A DNA stretch of 15,956 bases, taken from positions 1 through 15,956 of the forward strand of contig CAKPPI010000019.1 in the NCBI GenBank assembly GCA_934177545.1, read 5' to 3'. Below are positions 6,177 through 12,822 of the stretch, piece by piece. The notes under the pieces are model-generated. The model was not told the DNA's origin. It made no database searches and saw only the letters and a list, made by a program, of their open reading frames with translations. Origin of the DNA: an uncultured Bacilli bacterium. Lineage in GTDB: Bacteria; Bacillota_I; Bacilli_A; RF39; UBA660. A program made the translations under genes and the position numbers. The first letter of the stretch is position 1, and every line of letters begins with the position of its first letter.

Positions 6177-7064
6177 ATGATTTTATTTGTAAGTGGTAGA
6201 ACTGATGTAGTAGCTTTTTATACTCCTTGGTTTGTTAATAGATATAAAGATGGCTATGTAGATGTTAGAAATCCCTTTTATCCTAGTTTAGTAAGTAGAA
6301 TCTATTTTGATGATGTAGACTTATTATACTTTTGTACTAAGAATCCTTTACCTATAATCCCTTATCTAAAGGAGTTTAAAAAGAAAGTCTTATTTAATGT
6401 AACAATAACACCATATAAAAACGATATAGAACTAAATGTTCCTAATAAAAGTTTAATAATAGAAGGAGTTAAACAAATAGCTGATATTATTGGTAAAGAT
6501 AATATTTATATTAGATATGATCCTATTTTTCTAAGTGAAAAGTATAATCTAGATTATCATATTAAAGCTTTTAAAAGACTTTGTTCTTTACTAGATGGCT
6601 GTACTAATCATATAATAATTTCTTTTATTGATGATTATAAGAATGTAAGAAAGAATATGAATAGTTTAAAGATAATTCCTTTTACTAAAGAAGATTATAA
6701 AGAAATAGGAATTAACTTTAGTAGAATAGCTAGTAAATATAATATTACTTGTCAAACATGTTTTGAAAAAGAAAACTTAGTGGAGTATGGCTTTATCAAA
6801 GAAGATTGTCTTAGTAAACAACTAGCTTATTCTTTAACTGGTAATAACTATAAAAAAGGAAAAATGAGAAAAGGAAATCTTTGTAATTGTGTTGAAATGG
6901 TAGATATTGGTGCTTATAATTCTTGTAAACACCTATGTAAATATTGTTATGCTAATTATGATGAAGTAAAGGTTAATGAAAATTATAGTAACCATGATGT
7001 AAACTCATCACTATTAATTGGACATCTTACTGATAAAGATATGATAAAAATAAGAAAAAAATAG
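6177..7064 (+). CDS. DUF1848 family protein with C-terminal cysteine cluster
   Basis: 295 residues. The N-terminus MILFVSGRTDVVAFYTPWFVNRYKDGYVDVRNPF, the motif FCTKNP (52-57), the IRYDPIF segment (112-118) and IIISFIDDYK match the DUF1848 family, whose biochemical role is not established to my knowledge. Cysteines gather in the last third: C192, C195, C211, C236 and C238 (CNCVE), then C250-x3-C254-x2-C257 (CKHLCKYCYA). The last has radical-SAM-like CX3CX2C spacing, so an iron-sulfur cluster is plausible, although it lies at the C-terminus rather than the N-terminus. The ATG is preceded by GGTGG. No terminator is obvious before the mgtA promoter 0-20 bases downstream. Confidence 0.85.
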   Translation: MILFVSGRTDVVAFYTPWFVNRYKDGYVDVRNPFYPSLVSRIYFDDVDLLYFCTKNPLPIIPYLKEFKKKVLFNVTITPYKNDIELNVPNKSLIIEGVKQIADIIGKDNIYIRYDPIFLSEKYNLDYHIKAFKRLCSLLDGCTNHIIISFIDDYKNVRKNMNSLKIIPFTKEDYKEIGINFSRIASKYNITCQTCFEKENLVEYGFIKEDCLSKQLAYSLTGNNYKKGKMRKGNLCNCVEMVDIGAYNSCKHLCKYCYANYDEVKVNENYSNHDVNSSLLIGHLTDKDMIKIRKK

Positions 7065-7090
7065 AAATAAATCCTAAACTGGTCTATAAT
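7062..7090 (+). promoter_or_regulatory. Promoter of the mgtA-sirtuin operon
   Basis: TAGAAA (7062-7067), 17-base spacer, TATAAT (7085-7090). Predicted start near 7097, only about 16 bases before the ATG, so no room for an M-box magnesium riboswitch. Confidence 0.5.
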
Positions 7091-7112
7091 TAATTAGAAG
7101 GTAGGGATTTTT

Positions 7113-9701
7113 ATGGTACCAAAGTTTTCTAAAAAGGATGTAGTTAATTTTAATGAAGAAACATTATATAAAGAATATGAGAGTTATATAGATAAAAATA
7201 AAGATTATCTATTTAAAATATTTAATAGTAAAGATATGGGACTTACTAATAAAGAGGCAATTAAAAGACGAGAAGAATATGGAAAAAATATTATTAATGA
7301 GGAAAAGAAGAAAAGTATTTTTACCTTTTTAATAGATTCTTTTAAAGATCCATTTATCTATATCCTAATAATTTTAGCCACTATTAACTTTTTGCTAGGA
7401 GATAAATTAGGTTCTTTAATAATTGTAATGTTAGCACTTACTAGTAGTATTATTAGACTTATTCAAGACTATTCGGCTTATAAATTTGATGTAAAATTAA
7501 AATCAAAGATTTATACAGTAACTACTGTTATTAGACAAGGTATAGTAAAAGAGATACCTACAAAAGATATAGTAGTAGGTGATATAATTGAACTTAATGC
7601 AGGTAGTATTATACCTAGTGATGCTATTTTATTAGAATCTAAAGATTTATTTGTTAATCAAGGTGTATTTACCGGTGAAAGTGTTCCCGTTGAAAAGAAA
7701 ATTAGTAAAAACGGTAAAAGCTTACTTTCAATGGAGAGAATATTACTCATGAATACTAGTGTAGTAACAGGAAGAGGTAAAGCTTTGGTTATTAAAACAG
7801 GAAAGGATACTTATCTTGGAAATATATCTAAGTCAACTCTAAAAAATAAGACCTTAACTAACTTTGAAATAGGAATGAATGCAATTAGTAAAACCTTAAT
7901 TCAATATATGTTAGTTATTACAGTATTAGTGTTTATCTTAAATGCCCTTATTCATCACAATATCTTAGAAGCTTTCTTCTTTGCTGTTTCAGTAGCAGTT
8001 GGTATTACACCATCTATGTTACCGATGATAGTTAACGTAAACTTAAGTAAAGGTGCTAAATCACTAGCTAAAAAAGATACTTTAGTAAAAAGAAGTGAAG
8101 CGATTGAAAACTTAGGAGCAATAGATGTTTTATGTACTGATAAGACAGGTACTTTAACTAAAGGAGAAATAATACTTACTTTGTCACTTGATAGTGAATT
8201 TAAAGATAGTATAGATGTTTTGAAATATGCTTATATAAATAGCATTTATAGTACGGGAATAAAAAATATAGTAGATAAAGCGATTATTACTTATGCTAAG
8301 AAAAGAAATATTGAAATAGATAAATATGAAAAGGTAGATGAAATACCATTTGATTATGAAAGAAGAAAAGCTAGTATTATTATAAAAGATTCTAACGATT
8401 ATAGAATGATTATTAAAGGAGCTTTAATAGAAGTAATAGATAGTTGTGATAGCATTTATTTAAATAAAGAAATAATTAAACTTAATAAGAAAATAAGAGA
8501 TGATATTTTAACTAAAGCTAGAGAATTAAGTAAAAAAGGAATGCAAGTAATTGCTCTTGCTAGTAAAAAGTATACTGATAATAATATTACTGATGATAAA
8601 GGATTAGTTTTTTTAGGAGTAGTAGCTTTTGAAGATCCAATTAAACCAGGAGTTAAAAACACTATTAATAATTTAAAAAGAGTTGGTATTACTACTAAGA
8701 TATTAACAGGTGATAATGTTGAAGCAACACAAAATATTTGTTCTTTAGCAGATATTCCTAATGATAAAGTAGTTACAGGTGAAGAGTTTAGTAAACTTAG
8801 TTTAGCTGAACAGAAAAAGATGGTCGAAGAGGTATCTGTTTTCGCTAGACTTACTCCACTTGAGAAAGATAATATTATTAAATTACTAAAAGAGAATGGA
8901 CATGTTGTTGGTTATATGGGTGATGGAGTTAATGATGCTCCTAGTCTTATTAGAGCAGATGTAGGTATAAGTGTTAATACAGCTACTTCTATTGCCAAAG
9001 AAGCTAGTGATATAATTCTTCTTAAGAAAAGTTTAAAGGTAGTTTATGAAGGAGTATTAGAAGGCAGAAAAGTCTATGGAAACATTATGAAATATATGAA
9101 AATGGCTTTATCAGCTGCTTTTGGAGATGTCTTTAGTGTCTTCTTAGCCAGTATTTTCTTACCATTCTTACCAATGCTTCCTATTCAGTTTTTACTTCAA
9201 GATTTACTGTATGATATGTCACAAACAATGATACCATTTGATGATGTCGATAAAGAATTTTTAATAGTACCTCATAAGTGGGATACTAGTGATTTAAGAA
9301 GATTTATGAATATTATGGGAGTAGTAGCTTCCTCAATAGATATAGTAGCATTTATTGGTTTTTACTATTTATTAGGTTTTAATGCTAATCATGCGGTAAT
9401 GTTTCAAACAGCTTGGTTTATTGAAGGGGTTATTTCGCAAACCTTAATAGTACATTTTGTAAGAACGGCTAAGATACCATTTATAGAATCAACAGCTAAT
9501 AAATATTTATTAATTTCTACTTTTCTATGTATAATAGCATCTATGATATTACCAATTTTATTAGCACCTATTAAATCATTTCATTTCACTTATCTGCCAC
9601 TTAACTTTTATATATTTGTAATCTTCTTATCACTACTATATATAGTAGTAGAGGAAATAGTTAAGAAGATGTATATTAAAAAATACAAAAGATGGTTATA
9701 G
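7113..9701 (+). CDS. mgtA: MgtA-type magnesium-importing P-type ATPase
   Basis: 862 residues, within the usual length for P3B-type Mg2+ transporters of the cytoplasmic membrane. Order: cation-ATPase N domain (about 20-65), first TM pair (about 80-125), actuator domain with TGES at 187-190, TM3-4, phosphorylation site D343 in CTDKTGTLTKG, nucleotide domain, TGDN, hinge GDGVND at 603-608, then a six-helix C-terminal part with the MgtA-like segments LLYDMSQTMIPFDDVD and WFIEGVISQTLIVHFVRT. The TM4 motif reads TPSMLPM (P300, S301), where MgtA proteins I know have TPEMLPM, so the usual ion-site glutamate is a serine. The start is six bases after AGGTAGGG. The sirtuin gene follows after ten bases. 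Confidence 0.93.
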   Translation: MVPKFSKKDVVNFNEETLYKEYESYIDKNKDYLFKIFNSKDMGLTNKEAIKRREEYGKNIINEEKKKSIFTFLIDSFKDPFIYILIILATINFLLGDKLGSLIIVMLALTSSIIRLIQDYSAYKFDVKLKSKIYTVTTVIRQGIVKEIPTKDIVVGDIIELNAGSIIPSDAILLESKDLFVNQGVFTGESVPVEKKISKNGKSLLSMERILLMNTSVVTGRGKALVIKTGKDTYLGNISKSTLKNKTLTNFEIGMNAISKTLIQYMLVITVLVFILNALIHHNILEAFFFAVSVAVGITPSMLPMIVNVNLSKGAKSLAKKDTLVKRSEAIENLGAIDVLCTDKTGTLTKGEIILTLSLDSEFKDSIDVLKYAYINSIYSTGIKNIVDKAIITYAKKRNIEIDKYEKVDEIPFDYERRKASIIIKDSNDYRMIIKGALIEVIDSCDSIYLNKEIIKLNKKIRDDILTKARELSKKGMQVIALASKKYTDNNITDDKGLVFLGVVAFEDPIKPGVKNTINNLKRVGITTKILTGDNVEATQNICSLADIPNDKVVTGEEFSKLSLAEQKKMVEEVSVFARLTPLEKDNIIKLLKENGHVVGYMGDGVNDAPSLIRADVGISVNTATSIAKEASDIILLKKSLKVVYEGVLEGRKVYGNIMKYMKMALSAAFGDVFSVFLASIFLPFLPMLPIQFLLQDLLYDMSQTMIPFDDVDKEFLIVPHKWDTSDLRRFMNIMGVVASSIDIVAFIGFYYLLGFNANHAVMFQTAWFIEGVISQTLIVHFVRTAKIPFIESTANKYLLISTFLCIIASMILPILLAPIKSFHFTYLPLNFYIFVIFLSLLYIVVEEIVKKMYIKKYKRWL

Positions 9702-9711
9702 GGGAGAAAAA

Positions 9712-10446
9712 ATGGAGATAGATAAATTAATTAGTTATATAAATATGTCTAAAAAAACAGTATTTTTTGGTGGAGCCGGTGTATCTACTGCTAGTGGTTT
9801 ACAAGACTTTAGAGGTAGTAATGGACTATATAAAGAAAAAAGAAAGTATCCACCAGAAGAGATTTTATCTCATACTTTCTTTATGAAACATCCTGATTTA
9901 TTCTATGAATTTTATAAAGAAAAGCTAAATAGTCTTAATTATAAACCTAATATTATTCATAAGACTTTAAAACTAATGGAAGATAAAAACTTATTAAGCT
10001 CTATAATAACTCAAAATATTGATGGCTTTGATAAGATGGCTGGTAGTAGAAATGTTTTAGAATTACATGGGTCCATCTTAAGAAACTATTGTCTTAATTG
10101 TCATAAGTTTTATAGTGGTGACTATGTTTTTAAATCTAGTGGTATTCCAAAGTGTAGTTGTGGTGGCATTATTAAACCTGATGTTGTCTTATATGAAGAA
10201 GCTCTTGATAATAAAGTATTAACTGAAGCTATTAAAGAAGTAAGTGAAGCAGACTTATTAATAGTAGGTGGAACCTCACTTCAGGTGTATCCTGCTTCTT
10301 CTTTAGTAACATACTTTAGAGGGAAACATTTAGTCCTTATTAATAAAGATGAAACACCATACGATTATTTAGCAGATATAGTAATACATGATGATTTAGC
10401 CAGTGTTTTTGAAAAAATAAATAAAAGTATAAGTAAATATGAATGA
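9712..10446 (+). CDS. SIR2-family NAD-dependent protein deacylase (sirtuin)
   Basis: 244 residues, a complete bacterial single-domain sirtuin that removes acyl groups from lysines (or transfers ADP-ribose) using NAD. Seen: the NAD-binding GGAG (20-23) and SGLQDFRG, TQNID (100-104), the catalytic H119 in ELHG, a zinc site C127-x2-C130 and C148-x-C150, and GTSL (187-190). The second zinc pair is closer (CxC) than the usual CxxC. GLQDFRG replaces the common GIPDFRG. The ATG is preceded by GGGGAG and lies ten bases after mgtA, so it is the second gene of that operon. A link between a sirtuin and magnesium import is not established. The TGA stop supports the standard genetic code. Confidence 0.95.
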   Translation: MEIDKLISYINMSKKTVFFGGAGVSTASGLQDFRGSNGLYKEKRKYPPEEILSHTFFMKHPDLFYEFYKEKLNSLNYKPNIIHKTLKLMEDKNLLSSIITQNIDGFDKMAGSRNVLELHGSILRNYCLNCHKFYSGDYVFKSSGIPKCSCGGIIKPDVVLYEEALDNKVLTEAIKEVSEADLLIVGGTSLQVYPASSLVTYFRGKHLVLINKDETPYDYLADIVIHDDLASVFEKINKSISKYE

Positions 10447-10491
10447 AAGAATTTTTATTGATTAATAAAAGCAAAAACTTTGCTTAAAAGC

Positions 10492-10520
10492 TGTACATTT
10501 ATTAAACAATATGTTATATT
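10492..10520 (+). promoter_or_regulatory. Promoter of the ToxI-ToxN locus
   Basis: TGTACA (10492-10497), 17-base spacer, TATATT (10515-10520) with TGt before it as an extended -10. Predicted start near 10527. The leader to the first repeat contains three short hairpins: CACATA/TATGTG (10526-10543), TGCA-GAAA-TGCA, and GCTAC-TAT-GTAGC just before the repeats. Confidence 0.6.
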
Positions 10521-10581
10521 ATAGGCACATATATGATTATGTGGTGCAGAAATGCATATAATAGTAATGCTACTATGTAGC

Positions 10582-10690
10582 AAAAAAGCGAGTGAATCCA
10601 GCTCTGAATGGAAATTAAAAAAGTGGTGAAACCAGCCGAAAATGGTAATTAAAAAAGCGGTGATTCCAGCCATTATATGGAAATTGAAAA
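10582..10690 (+). ncRNA. toxI: ToxI-type antitoxin RNA: three tandem 34-35-nt repeats
   Basis: Repeats at 10582-10616 (35), 10617-10650 (34) and 10651-10685 (35), with a partial fourth start (AAAAAGTAG). Each has an A6 tract, G[CT]G[AG]GTGA-type core, CCAGC, a variable stretch, ATGG and AATT. The short inner pairing changes in step: TCCA/TGGA, ACCA/TGGT, TTCCA/TGGAA, which argues for a conserved fold. In type III systems such RNAs, cut by the toxin within A-rich repeat borders, fold as pseudoknots that hold ToxN inactive. Position (directly upstream of toxN), repeat length and repeat number all match ToxI/AntiQ. The spacing and absence of cas genes exclude a CRISPR array. Confidence 0.88.
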
Positions 10691-10693
10691 AGT

Positions 10694-10727
10694 AGATTAG
10701 AGAGCAAACTCTAGTCTTTTATTTTTT
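10694..10727 (+). terminator. Attenuating terminator between ToxI repeats and toxN
   Basis: AGATTAGAG (10694-10702) pairs with CTCTAGTCT (10709-10717; one G-U pair) around AGCAAA, followed by TTTATTTTTT. Type III loci carry such a terminator so that antitoxin RNA is made in excess over toxin mRNA. Confidence 0.9.
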
Positions 10728-10768
10728 CTAAAATTAATATATAATATCCATTAAGTAGGTGATGTATC

Positions 10769-11278
10769 TTGATAAGAAATTTTAAAATAGTAAAAGTTGA
10801 TTATAAGTATTGCAATTATTTAAGACAGTTTGACAATAAGGTATCTTATAATGCTGGAGTCAAGGAATTAAGACCGTTTATTGGAATATTGTTTGTCGTT
10901 GAAAATTGTGAATATTTTGCACCATTATCAAGTCCCAAAGTCAAACATATGAAAATGAAAAATAATTTAGATATTGTTAAGATTGCTGGTGGAAGATATG
11001 GAGTTGTTAACTTTAATAATATGATTCCAGTGACACCAAAAAATTATGAATTGTTTGATTTAAATTCTATGCCAAATGATACATATGAATTAAAAAGACA
11101 GAATCTTTTAAAATCACAATTATTGTGGCTTAATAAAAATATTAAAAGTGTTAAAGGAAAAGCAATAAAACTGTATGAGAAGTATAAGAACGGTAAGCTA
11201 GATGAACGTATTAAATCAAGATGCTGTAATTTTATACTATTAGAGGAAAAATGCAGTGAATATAATATGAAAAATTAG
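10769..11278 (+). CDS. toxN: Type III toxin, ToxN/AbiQ family endoribonuclease
   Basis: 169 residues, typical for the family. Sequence-specific RNase that inhibits growth or aborts phage infection when freed from its RNA antitoxin. Family landmarks seen: YLRQFDNKVSYN near the N-terminus, RPFIGILFVVENCEYFAPLSSPK with the SSPK catalytic-site motif at 54-57, NFNNMIPV (81-88), and the C-terminal helices QNLLKSQLLWLNKN and KAIKLYEKYKNGKLDERI. It starts with TTG at 10769, six bases after AGGTGA; the nearby ATG at 10762 is out of frame and the next in-frame ATG would delete the core. It lies 40 bases past the repeat RNA's terminator. No frameshift or missing key residue is visible, so it should be functional. 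Confidence 0.92.
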   Translation: MIRNFKIVKVDYKYCNYLRQFDNKVSYNAGVKELRPFIGILFVVENCEYFAPLSSPKVKHMKMKNNLDIVKIAGGRYGVVNFNNMIPVTPKNYELFDLNSMPNDTYELKRQNLLKSQLLWLNKNIKSVKGKAIKLYEKYKNGKLDERIKSRCCNFILLEEKCSEYNMKN

Positions 11279-11303
11279 TTTGCTGCATATATAGGCAAAT
11301 GCT

Positions 11304-11339
11304 AACACTAAAGATGAAATGACTTAATTAGTGTTTTTG
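11304..11339 (+). terminator. Terminator after toxN
   Basis: AACACTAA (11304-11311) and TTAGTGTT (11328-11335) form an 8-bp perfect stem ending in a T5 run (11334-11338). Confidence 0.75.
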
Positions 11340-11368
11340 CAAAATAATCAGTAAAGGAGATTAGTAAT

Positions 11369-11896
11369 GTGCAAAAAGTATATTTAAAAATTCCTACTAT
11401 ACGAGATTTACATTATAGACAAGAGTGGATGAAAGATATAAAAACTATGTCTTATAATGCTGGATATGATATAAACCTAAAAGGTTATGATATTGTCACT
11501 GGTACTATTAGTAAGACTGATGAAGAAATGATAGCTTGGTTTAATAACTGGATAAATAAAGAACCAGATAAATATTTTGCATATATTTATGATAAGAATA
11601 TAGAAGAACCAATTGGTGAAGTGTATTATTATTTAAATGGTAATATTCATAGTATGGGAATAGTAATACAAAGTAAGTATCGTAATAAAGGATATTCGTA
11701 TGAAGCTTTGCTAGAATTGGAAAAAATAGCTTTTGAAAAAAATAATATTGGGGAATTGTCTGATGTTGTTCCAGTGAATAGAGTAGGAGCTGTTAAATCA
11801 TTTAAAAAAGCAGGATTCATTCATACTGATTTTGTCCAAAAAGAATTGGTGTTTGGAAAAGAAAGTATTGCTAGGCAATTATTAATTACAAGATAA
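11369..11896 (+). CDS. GNAT-family N-acetyltransferase
   Basis: 175 residues. The acetyl-CoA binding motif A is visible as MGIVIQSKYRNKGYSYEALLELEKIAF (Q/RxxGxG-like RNKGYS, about 105-110), and motif B as NRVGAVKSFKKAGFIH (137-152). The substrate cannot be told. The start is GTG at 11369, about ten bases after AGGAG; an overlapping ATG at 11367 gives only a few codons. It follows the toxN terminator, so it is probably expressed separately, and I see no clear promoter in the 30-base gap. It is likely accessory cargo next to the toxin locus or an ordinary housekeeping modifier; its close proximity to toxN does not by itself imply a shared job. Confidence 0.85.
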   Translation: MQKVYLKIPTIRDLHYRQEWMKDIKTMSYNAGYDINLKGYDIVTGTISKTDEEMIAWFNNWINKEPDKYFAYIYDKNIEEPIGEVYYYLNGNIHSMGIVIQSKYRNKGYSYEALLELEKIAFEKNNIGELSDVVPVNRVGAVKSFKKAGFIHTDFVQKELVFGKESIARQLLITR

Positions 11897-11920
11897 ATGT
11901 ATTTATCTAAGCATAGATAG

Positions 11921-11957
11921 TTAAAAAAGAGGTGTTCTAGAAAGGAACTACCTCTTT
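11921..11957 (-). terminator. Terminator between convergent GNAT and membrane-protein genes
   Basis: AAAGAGGT (11926-11933) pairs with ACCTCTTT (11950-11957), with an inner GTTC/GAAC stem. The minus strand has the better T-run (CTCTTTTTTAA), and the stem overlaps the stop codon of the minus-strand gene. It may also stop the GNAT transcript. Confidence 0.75.
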
Positions 11958-12737
11958 ATTACTATAATGTTTAATAATATTATGAATGATTATAAATACT
12001 ATTCCTAAGATTAAGAAACCTAAAGCTAATTTATAACCTTTACTTATAAGCTTTACAACTGCTTCTAACTCTTTTTCACCACTAATTGCAAAGTTTATAA
12101 AGAAAGTTAAAAGGGCAGTAAGAGTAGCAGTAAATAAAGCTATAAAAGTATAATATAAGAAGAAACTTAACTTTTTAAGAGTAAGAAGAGCAATAGATAC
12201 TAATTCTATGATTAGTAAAATAATAGTTAAACCTCTTACTTTGGAATTATTACAAAAGGTCATAACATCTAAGAATCCAGATATTTGATTATCTTTATCT
12301 TCAATCATTTCATTAGATGATTCAATTACTTCTTTACTAGCATTATCACTAATTTCTTTTAACTTTTCATCTGATAGATTAATATCATAATTCTTATTAA
12401 CTTTCTCTAAAAATTCTTTAGTTTTTTCTTTGATAAGTTCTTCATCAACTTCACTTTTATTACTAGTCTTCTTATCAATTACTTCTTTTAAAATAGTATT
12501 AACATACTCTTTCATTTCATCATTTGATAAAGCCTTATCAATCTTATCTTGACTAATACCTAAGTCTTCTGCTTCTTGATATAAGTCATTACTATCTACA
12601 ACAGAATCATCAAGTGCTTGATTAGCAGCAATCTTAATAATTTCACTTCCAACGTAAGGAATTGTAAATAGTCCTACTAAAACAATAGTAGTTGCAGTTG
12701 CTATTATTGTAAGTAAAATAGCTAAAAATTTTTTCAT
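11937..12737 (-). CDS. Multipass membrane protein with large helical extracytoplasmic domain
   Basis: 266 residues, family not recognised. TM1 lies at about 5-27, then a charged, mostly helical domain (30-160) rich in Lys, Glu and Asp, and three C-terminal TM helices at about 168-187, 191-215 and 234-253. With the N-terminus inside, the helical domain would be outside. The start is set by AAGAGGTGG seven bases upstream. It is transcribed divergently from the CtpE-like ATPase 85 bases away; on the minus strand TGtTATAGT (12757-12765) is a plausible extended -10. A sensor, transport helper or envelope role would be guesswork. Confidence 0.75.
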   Translation of the reverse strand: MKKFLAILLTIIATATTIVLVGLFTIPYVGSEIIKIAANQALDDSVVDSNDLYQEAEDLGISQDKIDKALSNDEMKEYVNTILKEVIDKKTSNKSEVDEELIKEKTKEFLEKVNKNYDINLSDEKLKEISDNASKEVIESSNEMIEDKDNQISGFLDVMTFCNNSKVRGLTIILLIIELVSIALLTLKKLSFFLYYTFIALFTATLTALLTFFINFAISGEKELEAVVKLISKGYKLALGFLILGIVFIIIHNIIKHYSNKEVVPF

Positions 12738-12791
12738 ATATCCACCTCTTAGACATACTATAACATATTTTACTAAATTCTTCTATTATTA

Positions 12792-12800
12792 TGTTATAAT
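12792..12800 (+). promoter_or_regulatory. Extended -10 promoter of the CtpE-like ATPase gene
   Basis: TGtTATAAT at 12792-12800, with no good -35. Predicted start near 12807, then AAAGGACGTG and the ATG at 12823. Confidence 0.5.
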
Positions 12801-12822
12801 TGGTAAGAAAGGACGTGATTAG

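Noticed and set aside
8456..8662. Minus-strand reading frames inside the two ATPase genes (also 13392-13775 and 12643-12873)
   Set aside because: They are antisense to well-supported genes or overlap a gene start, with no ribosome binding sites and no recognisable domains.
10469..10485. AAGCAAA-AAC-TTTGCTT hairpin after the sirtuin gene as its terminator
   Set aside because: There is no T-run on the plus strand. A terminator function is possible on the minus strand but no minus-strand gene is there to need it.
10455..10673. 72-codon minus-strand reading frame
   Set aside because: It lies antisense over the ToxI leader and repeats, has no ribosome binding site, and its protein is an artefact of the repeats.
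10582..10690. CRISPR array
   Set aside because: The units are tandem with no spacers, vary in sequence with matched stem changes, and lie upstream of a ToxN gene. They are ToxI repeats.
10844..11464. 15-bp identical stretch (TCTTATAATGCTGGA) in toxN and in the GNAT gene, coding SYNAG in both
   Set aside because: The rest of the genes are unrelated and SYN-type motifs are ordinary in both families; probably coincidence in AT-rich DNA.
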